A stretch of DNA of 64,000 nucleotides, from NCBI GenBank assembly GCA_038503035.1, contig JAVSML010000040.1, forward strand, positions 558,001-622,000, read 5' to 3'. Below, piece after piece: positions 56,892 through 64,000 of this stretch; within the stretch, counting starts at the first letter, position 1, and each line of letters starts with the position of its first letter. The notes beneath the pieces are model-generated. The model was not told the DNA's origin and searched no databases. It saw nothing but the letters and a program-made list of their open reading frames with translations. Position numbers and translations under genes: made by a program. Origin of the DNA: Crocodylus rhombifer. Lineage: Eukaryota; Chordata; Crocodylia; Crocodylidae.

Positions 56892-58547
56892 TTTCCCCAT
56901 TCTCTGGTTGTATTAATCCATATTCTAGTAAGGCCCACAAGCAGTTAAGGATCTAAGCTTATAAAGTATGCAACTGTAATTTAATATTTAAATACGATGT
57001 CAAACACCTGTGGCCTCTTTTCAAGCGCATAAGAAATGGACAGATATACTTGAGGGTTTTGTATGCTGGTTTACCCCAGTGTACCAGAGTCTCAAGAGGT
57101 CAGGATGTCAGAAATAGGACCTAAATTAGATCTGGAATTTCTATCCCCCCAAAAAGCATCATCATTTTTTTCTTCATCCTGAAACAGAATGAAGAGATGA
57201 CATTTTTTGATGGAATGGAAAGTCCAGAAGATTTTAATTCACAAGTGTCAAGATATTTCATTTTGCCATTTTGTTTTGAAATATACATTGTGGCATTTCC
57301 AAAATTGAAATGTTTTGTTTTAATTTGTTGAAATGACACAAAATACTTTGGCTTGAGTCATTGCAACATATAGCCACATTTCCTTATAAGAGTTGTTGAG
57401 AAACATGATGTCCCCCCATTTTTCTTATGGGGTAGCCTTCCTAGCCAGAGTATAGTTCCTATAACACACCCAGGGACAAATGGTTCCCATAATAAAACAG
57501 ACCACAGTCAGAATGAAATCAGTTGAAGATAAACTTCCAGGAAGGAAAAGCTGTGAGATATGCAAGTGACATAAGACAGTATGACATAACAGGAAAATGA
57601 AGTTTCCTGCTTTGCCGAACTCAGTTGAAATGAAACATTTCACATGATCACATTCAAAAAAGATATATATTTTTTTCAATTTGGGTTGAAAAGCCAACCT
57701 GAAATAAAATATTTTTATTTTCATTGCCCCAAATTTTGCCCTATGGAAAAAATCAATTTTGTTAAAAATGCAGTTTCTTTCAGGGAATCATTCCAATAGC
57801 AAAATATCTTGCCTAGGTCTAATCAGAAGGTATCTCACTCAGGTGAGAGACTATTAAATTGTTGACCTCTTGAGTGACAATGAGGATAAAGGTGCCACTT
57901 AGTGCTCTTTCCCCCACAAAATGGTACTTCCATTACTGTTATTCATTATTAGTGAACTAATGGGTCATATTTAGCACTTACAAATGACAATAGTGCTCAG
58001 TCTTGCTAGTCAGACTGATCATCAGGTCTAAGACTGGAACCAAAAGAGGCCCACTTATATAGGATGCTGAAAATGAAGACATCACCAAAAAGATGCAGCA
58101 TCATACAGAGTATTCCTCTGACCTAAGGGATATCAATATGACAGAAACTTCTGGTACATCTCAGAACCATAGATAGAAATCCTGAAGGCTTCATTGAAAA
58201 TTCTGTTTTCAATAACTCAGAATAGCCTCCAGACTCTATACAGATATAAAGTGGTGAAAAGTCTCAACATTCAGTTGACTCTATTTATTCAACAATCCTT
58301 TAACACAAGGCTTTAAAGAAACATGGAGGACAGGCATGAGTTTTTCTTATGGGCAAACTTATCCGTATGGTAACTATTTTTAAGTATTGTCTGTGTGGCT
58401 CTCCCACTCCCAAAAATTTAACAAGGCATCCCACACACATTAGTGTGACTAATTAAGAATCACTGCAAAACCACTCTATTAAAATGGGATCCATTTTGAA
58501 ATCAAGCTGCAGGTGTAATTCTTTATGCATACAAATTTACGAAGTTA
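56892..58547. other. Unique AT-rich DNA
   Basis: No gene. The stretch 57170-57770 is rich in GAAATG/CATTTC-like motifs and could be an old dispersed repeat, but no family is assigned. Confidence 0.45.
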
Positions 58548-59075
58548 GAAAAATAGAAAATTAGAGTTGGAAGGGATCTATGGAGGTTATCTAGTCCAAC
58601 CTCCTACTCAAAGCAGGACCATCCCTAACCAGATTATTTTGTGCAGGGCTTTGTCCAGATGGGCCTTAAAAGCCTCCAAGGATGGAGATTCCACCATCTC
58701 TCTAGGTAACCCATTCCAGTGCTTCACCACCTTCCTAGTGAGAAAGTTTTTGCTAATATCCAATCTAAACTTCCCTTGCTGCAACTTAAGACTATTGCTC
58801 CTTGTTCTGTCCTTTGCTACCACTAAGAACAGTCTAGCTTCCCCCATTTTGGAACCACCTTTCAGGTAGGTAAAGTCTGCTATCAAATCCCCTCTCAGTC
58901 TTCTCTTCTTTAGACTAAATGAGCCCACTTTCCTCAGCCTCTCCTCAGAAGTCATATACCCCAGCCCCCTAACTATATTCACTGTCCTCTGCTGAACTCT
59001 CTCCAACTTGTCCACATCTTTTCTGTAGTGGAAGGCCCAAAACTGGTCACAGTATTCTTGTAAGGGCTTGTTGTA
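58548..59075 (-). mobile_element. CR1 LINE 3' end, intermediate age
   Basis: The minus strand reads the ORF2 C-terminus (59081-58608: EYCDQFWAFHYRKDVDKLER, VQQRTVNIVRGLGYMTSEER, LKKRRLRGDLIADFTYLKGG, LKLQQGKFRLDISKNFLTRK, VVKHWNGLPREMVESPSLEA) in a single open frame, followed by a 3' UTR whose plus strand shows GAGTTGGAAGGGATCTATGG. It belongs to the same subfamily as the old CR1 at 51703 rather than the young one. 5'-truncated within ORF2. Confidence 0.9.
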
Positions 59076-60395
59076 TCCCATCTGTTAAGTATCTAAGCAG
59101 TAATGATATGTCTGAGTACAAACATATTCTACCCTGGGTGAGTCTCTGAAAAACTGTTAATTCAAAGAAGTTGCTGGGTCCTCATTGCTTTTTCTGAACT
59201 AGTCTTAGGGGTAAAATGAGAGCACCTTATAAAAGGAGGTGCCCTTACAGCTTGAATAGGATGGAATTCCTGGGACCCTACAGGTACACGTAGCAAAAGT
59301 GAAGGAAATGTTTCTTGAGTCAGCCATATTACACTCCACTTTCACATAGTATCGCCTCCTTAGTCAAAGCCGTCAGCCACAGAGAAACCACAAATGTTAC
59401 TAGATGCTATTAGTATCTATTATTCCACAGCAGTTCAGTTTTGTTCATCAGTTCAGATTAGATACTAAGCAAGGATCTACATAGTCTGACCCTTATCCCA
59501 ATATGAGCCCTGAATTATGTCCTCTGATGACTTCAAGACCATCATTGTGACTCTCATATCTGAGGTCTAATGCCCCCAGAAGGTGCAGTATTGAAAAGTA
59601 AGCAGGACAAGGAACTTGGGTGGGTGGAAGAAGGCATAGGTTCAATCCAAATGGTCAATAAGGGTATGATTTACCAATTCCCAACTCCTTCCATTGCAAG
59701 GAGTGTCAGCAGACTGTTGCCACAGGCTTAGGTACCAATACATTTTCCATATTACTGAGCACCCAGATGGATGCTGAAGGAAAATATTACTTTGCTTATA
59801 AAGGGCCTGACCAATCAATAGCTTTCAGCAAGGCTCCCGATGTTCTGCCATAAAGACAGCTCAGAGTCCCTTGAGAGTATGTTGGTGTCAAATATTTTAA
59901 CATCAACCCCTACTCTTCTATAGAAATCTCAAGTACTTCATAAGAATCACTAGATACAGGGCCAGTGGACAGATGACTGTGAGACAAAGTAAGAAGCTCA
60001 CTGTGGATACTGGTGATTTTTAGGACCAGAATTTTAATCCTAGAGGAAACCTTATCAGCTTAATCAATGCAACAATTACTTCTCCACCACTGAAAAGCCT
60101 CTCAGCAATTATGGTCCTGTATACTCAGAACCAGACTCATCTGATTTGGTCTAAAGAGCCTTCCCCACATAAACAGGAAATTGTGGTGGCTCTGCCAGGC
60201 TTCATAGGCTAGGGTTCAGGAAGGAAATCAAGGCCTAATGAAACTGTCATTAGGAAAGATAGAGAGCAGCCCAAAAAGCCTGTTTTCTGACATCTGCCAC
60301 AAAAAAACTGACTGGTTAACTATTCAATATACTCTAAACAGAAACGATCCCCACAGAGTCTGAGAAGAGAAAACAATGGCCAAGAAAATGTAGCC
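59076..60395. other. Unique DNA
   Basis: No repeat, RNA or exon recognised. Confidence 0.5.
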
Positions 60396-61406
60396 CAGGT
60401 ACACTCAGGGGTGTGACCTGTCTGCAAGTGGAAGGAATGGGGTGGTCAGGCAAGAGTCCTGTGAGAGGAACCTGCCACTTGGGAGCAGTTCCCTCTCTTC
60501 TCTATAGAGCCAGGCCCAGACAAAGTGCTTAACTATATACAAATTTATTGCTAACCAAAAAAAATATGAATAACAGACATTAAATATTTACAGTAGAATT
60601 AGTATGGGACATCATATACAATAACCTGCAATCAACACATTGCACTACTTTGAGGGACTACAAAACATAAACTAGGTGATTCACAGCATAGGCAAAAATT
60701 AACCCCCCTTCACAGAATGAACATTAACATTCTGGAACAGGTAAGTCAAGGCATCAAGACAATAAACACATATAAGCATCAACTTAGATAAACCCAGGTA
60801 AGTTGAGGTAGCAATGCAATAAGCATACCTGTATTGTTGCATGTGTAAGTTCCAATAATAGGCAGTAAACACATATAGGTAAGGAAGACGGATAAACCCA
60901 TATAACCCCCCTTAAGGAGTACCCATAACTATATTAACCTCTATAGTATGAAGTAACATTAATCACAGAATATGGGGGTGCACTCAGCACCCCACAGTGT
61001 GTTCCTTGGAGCCCCTCCCCGTTAGGGCCCTGGGATGTGGACATGCCCCCTCCCACAATGGAGGAGGGTGGAGGCTGCAGACCCTCCTCTCCCAAGTCCA
61101 CCTCCCCTGTGGGACCTGCTTCCACAGCAACTCACACTCCCATTCTGAAGCAGCCAAGGCTCATCCCCTGGTGGCTATTCCTGCAAGGGCCTTTCTCTGG
61201 CCCCTCTTGATGGCCTGGTGTCCTGCATTGGGCACCCAGGGAACTCTTAGAGGAGCTGACCCCTTACTGGCTTCAGTTCTCTGGCCTCACACTGGGGGTC
61301 TTTCCCCTTTCTGAGCCCTGCTCTGGGCACCACGGCTCTTTCACTTTAATGCGGAGCCACACTGTGGGGCTCTGGTTACTCAGCCTGGAGCCAGGGCTAA
61401 CTTGAA

Positions 61407-61601
61407 CAGCCTTGAGCTGCTCTTGAGGTCAGCTCTCTGTGCACTGACCTGCACACTGTGTGGGGCCTGAGCAGCCTCGAGCTCCTCCCAGGGCCAGCTC
61501 TCCGTGTGCCAACCTGCGCACTGTGTGGGACCCAAGCAGCCTCAAGCTGCTCCCAGGCCTGGCTCTTCATACACCAGTCCATGCACTGCCTACCCAGACA
61601 C
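61407..61601. repeat. Three 65-bp tandem units
   Basis: CAGCCT(T/C)(G/A)AGCT marks starts at 61407, 61472 and 61537, exactly 65 bp apart. The units share CCAGCTCTC(C/T)GTG and TGC(G/A)CACTGTGTGGG. A more decayed unit may precede (about 61340) and another may follow (about 61638). Confidence 0.85.
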
Positions 61602-61765
61602 TTGCCAGGTTCACAGACTCAAGCTGTCTCGAGCACCTCATACAGCCTGAGCACCATGAGCTGATCCATGCACTGTCGAAGCTGAGGCAGGGTCCTGAGG
61701 ACAGTCTTCTCCAGAGCTTCTCTCTCCTTGCTCTCCCTCTCCAGACTGTGCTGAGCACACTCTCC

Positions 61766-61772
61766 TTTTATA
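61766..61772 (-). promoter_or_regulatory. TATA-like box
   Basis: TATAAAA on the minus strand, followed in that direction by a purine-rich stretch. Part of the LTR-like block; function is inferred. Confidence 0.4.
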
Positions 61773-62190
61773 CGCTTCGTGGGTTCTGCCCCTGAAGTCC
61801 GGTAGACCTGCCATACTGCAGTCCACAGTCTGGTTTAGGAGCTCCTCTCCCCCTCCCTTTGAGAAAGGGGTGGTGCCTGCTTTCCCTCATCTTGTTTCTG
61901 ATTGGTGGATTTGATCCACCAATTTGAATTGAGGATTCTCAAGCCCCTTGGAGCTCAATTGGGTAAGTTTGTCACTGAAATAATCAAGAGCAGTGAGTGA
62001 ACTCTGAGCTCACTGTATCTTTGAATGTTGGTCAGAGTCAATAACCTTTTATACCTTCAGAACATGAGGAGAGACAGACTAGCCTCACCATTACTTCCCA
62101 GAAGACTCAAGTTCTCATCTCAACCCCAGAAATGTGATGATGACCCTCACCTAGGTAATTCTGAAAGGTTTACCTACATCACCCCTTAAT

Positions 62191-63293
62191 TTGAGGATCC
62201 CCAAATTATAATTTGGTAATGCGTCACCTCATAAATAAAGAAAAGCTACTGCTCACGCAAACATAAGGTTAAAATAAAGTCCAGAAAAGAAAAGTAGCTG
62301 GAAGGAAAATGCCAAAAAGGGGATAAAATGGAAAAGCCTTTTTTTTTAACATGACAACATAATAGACCAACATTTTTACCTTGAAGGGTTGTCCTAGCTC
62401 AGTAAAAGAAAGTAAATCTTTGTGAACATTTTAATAAAAATGAAGCCATTAACAAAAGTATTCAGTTGCACTTTAAAAGCACCTTTTTCTGTTTGTAACC
62501 ACTGTGCACAATTTACTGAGCCTTAGCACTACACATTAGTGGAGTGCTGGCCAAAAGGAAAAAAAATGCCGAAGAAAAAATCGGTATGTTTTTGGCACAA
62601 ATCACTAGTTAACACCTATTCATAGTGGAAGAAAAGAAAGCTTTGAAAATGTTTCAGAAGTGAACACATGGAAAGTATTTTTGAGAGACAGGCAAATATG
62701 ACAGGCAGCTTTATTGCAGGTCTTGATGTACTTAGCTGAGCTATGTGAAAGGTTTGGCTTTTCATAATATTTCTCACAAAAAAAAAGCTGAAACTCATTA
62801 TTTTGAAACTTTACTGTTAAAAATTGTTACATGATAAAATCTCATTTCTTAGACAAGGGGGTCTATTTACAGTTTGATAATTATATGTAAAACTGATAAG
62901 TATTTTTTAAAGACACCAGTATACAGTATGTTCAATTTACACAGAGATTTGCAAAGAGTGCTTACTAGACCCTACATTCAAAGATAGGTCAGATAAACAA
63001 ATACAGGAGAACAGTAAGAGGAAGTAAATACTGTATAGAGAAATTATCAAAAGGAGAATAAAAGATGAGGGCTTCCAGGAAGAAATGTGACTTAAGGCAT
63101 TTAACATGGCAAATAAGTAGTAAAAGACTATATAATAAGGCAAAGAAACCACTATGTAAAAGTCTGACAGACACTGCCACATCTGAAACCTGTGTCCTCC
63201 AAAGCTGAAAATGAGAGTTTTCTCACGTCACTTCTACTAAGAAAGAGACAGGCTTTGTTAAGCTCCACGTCTTCTGTGGATCAGGTAAACAAA
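62191..63293. other. Unique AT-rich DNA
   Basis: Nothing recognised. Short A- and T-runs only. Confidence 0.5.
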
Positions 63294-63740
63294 GACAATA
63301 TGTAACCCATGGCTGAAGGTTAGGTTCCAAGACCATGAAACTAAGAGTTAGAGGAGATAAAAAGAGATGAGAGAACTGTGAAAAGTGTAAAGAGAAAGAA
63401 GGAGAAAATAAGTTCAGAGAGGCATGTGGAAAAAATGGACACTGACAATGGACAAAAATGCAACAAATTAAAACTCTATAATCTTGTCTTCAAAATTCTC
63501 AATTAGTGAATCTGGCACAAAATCATCAGTGGGCACACACCTACATGAGATGTGTTACTTCACGTTACCATAATTTACTGCACAGTAAGCACTTGTACAT
63601 GTGCATGTGCTTAGTGGGCAGTAAAAATCCTTAATACCACTTACATTTGCTATTTGCAAATGCAAGTAACAAATTTAAGTGGGATTAGTTAATGCACAGT
63701 AACACACATGTAGACCTGAGCCAGGAGCAAGTTTGCTCTC
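63294..63740 (+). repeat. 0.45-kb segment, copy 2 (with embedded MITE)
   Basis: This is the second copy of 54343-54808, in the same orientation and about 8.95 kb away. It starts at the same internal base (GACAATA) and ends at the same CCAGGAGCAAG(C/T)TTGCT. The flanks differ from copy 1, and no CR1 surrounds it. The MITE-like portion is at about 63532-63718, and its right terminus is degraded in both copies. Confidence 0.85.
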
Positions 63741-64000
63741 AGGTCTACCCAGCCACTAGGGGGCCAGCCTGAGGCCAGCCCCAGGGCTGCAGGCTAGGAT
63801 CCTCTCCTGGCCCAGTGCTGGGTTGCCTTTATGGCAGCCCCTGTCTGCAGACTATAAAAGTCTGCAGCCACTTTGAGCCCTGGGGCACACAGAGAGGAAG
63901 CCTGAGGGCACTGCAGGCCCGTGTACCCCTGGGCCGGCCACAGCATTGTCATGCGTGCCTGCAAGCACTCCAGCACTGCTTCCTGGTACCACACTGCCAT
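63741..64000. other. GC-rich sequence running off the window
   Basis: A CTGCAGACTATAAAAGTCTG stretch containing a TATA-like core sits at about 63845-63865 within a short inverted repeat (CTGCAGACT/AGTCTGCAG). The rest is GC-rich with no recognised gene. It may be the long interior of a MITE-family member cut by the window edge. Confidence 0.35.

Larger units (their letters stand above)
60400..62190 (-). mobile_element. LTR-like block, minus strand (edges uncertain)
   Basis: On the minus strand a TATAAAA box (61766-61772) and an AATAAA (60544-60549) frame about 1.2 kb that includes a GC-rich zone with 65-bp tandem units. The order is compatible with a long LTR or a similar promoter-to-polyA unit. 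I could not find matching TG...CA ends with a target duplication, so the limits are approximate and the LTR reading is an inference. Open frames in the GC-rich zone have no domain. Confidence 0.4.

Noticed and set aside
1..64000. CRISPR arrays, operons, tRNA or rRNA genes
   Set aside because: No regularly spaced identical repeats with unique spacers, no prokaryotic gene density, and no tRNA or rRNA signature were seen; the sequence is vertebrate.

Overview
This is vertebrate nuclear DNA with no complete, credible protein-coding gene. Most of the readable content is dead or dying transposable elements set in AT-rich unique sequence. Many CR1 LINE fragments, hAT-type MITEs with 8-bp target duplications, MIR-like SINE remnants and retroviral-type solo LTRs point to a sauropsid. 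The particular CR1 and MITE sequences look most like a crocodilian (alligator or crocodile); a turtle cannot be excluded from sequence alone. There is one 10-N assembly gap (9285-9294).

Layout. 1-5.6 kb: unique DNA, a fold-back hAT element (2526-3326), and a MIR-like SINE split by a hAT MITE (4878-5132). 5.6-7.9 kb: four CR1 pieces, two of them head-to-head inverted copies. 8-14 kb: mostly unique DNA, two palindromic MITEs and a CR1 tail. 14.1-15.0 kb: a solo LTR with perfect 5-bp duplications. 15-18 kb: a hAT fragment and a GC-rich block of alternating ~100-bp units. 18-28 kb: mostly unique DNA with two hAT MITEs, one palindromic MITE and a few weak candidate exons, mainly on the minus strand. 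29-34.5 kb: a cluster of MITEs, a nonautonomous hAT, GT/CA microsatellites and a CR1 ORF2 pseudogene. 34.5-38.6 kb: mostly unique. 38.6-44.9 kb: a 6.3-kb hAT transposon with recognisable termini, a decayed BED-finger transposase, and tandem and inverted internal arrays. 45-51.7 kb: mostly unique. 51.7-56.9 kb: a deep nest (young CR1 inside a MITE inside an old CR1, plus a duplicated 0.45-kb segment, a second solo LTR and half a fold-back hAT). 57-64 kb: unique DNA, a CR1 tail, an LTR-like block with 65-bp tandem units, and the second copy of the 0.45-kb segment.

No operon-like or pathway-level organisation exists here. The sequence is best read as intergenic or intronic DNA whose history is a series of transposon insertions, several of which can be ordered in time by nesting. 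I saw no convincing sign of a new functional system. The best leads are the 6.3-kb hAT element and its deletion derivative, the nested locus at 51.7-56.9 kb, the 0.45-kb repeated segment, and a phase-consistent pair of candidate minus-strand exons at 22.2 and 24.0 kb.
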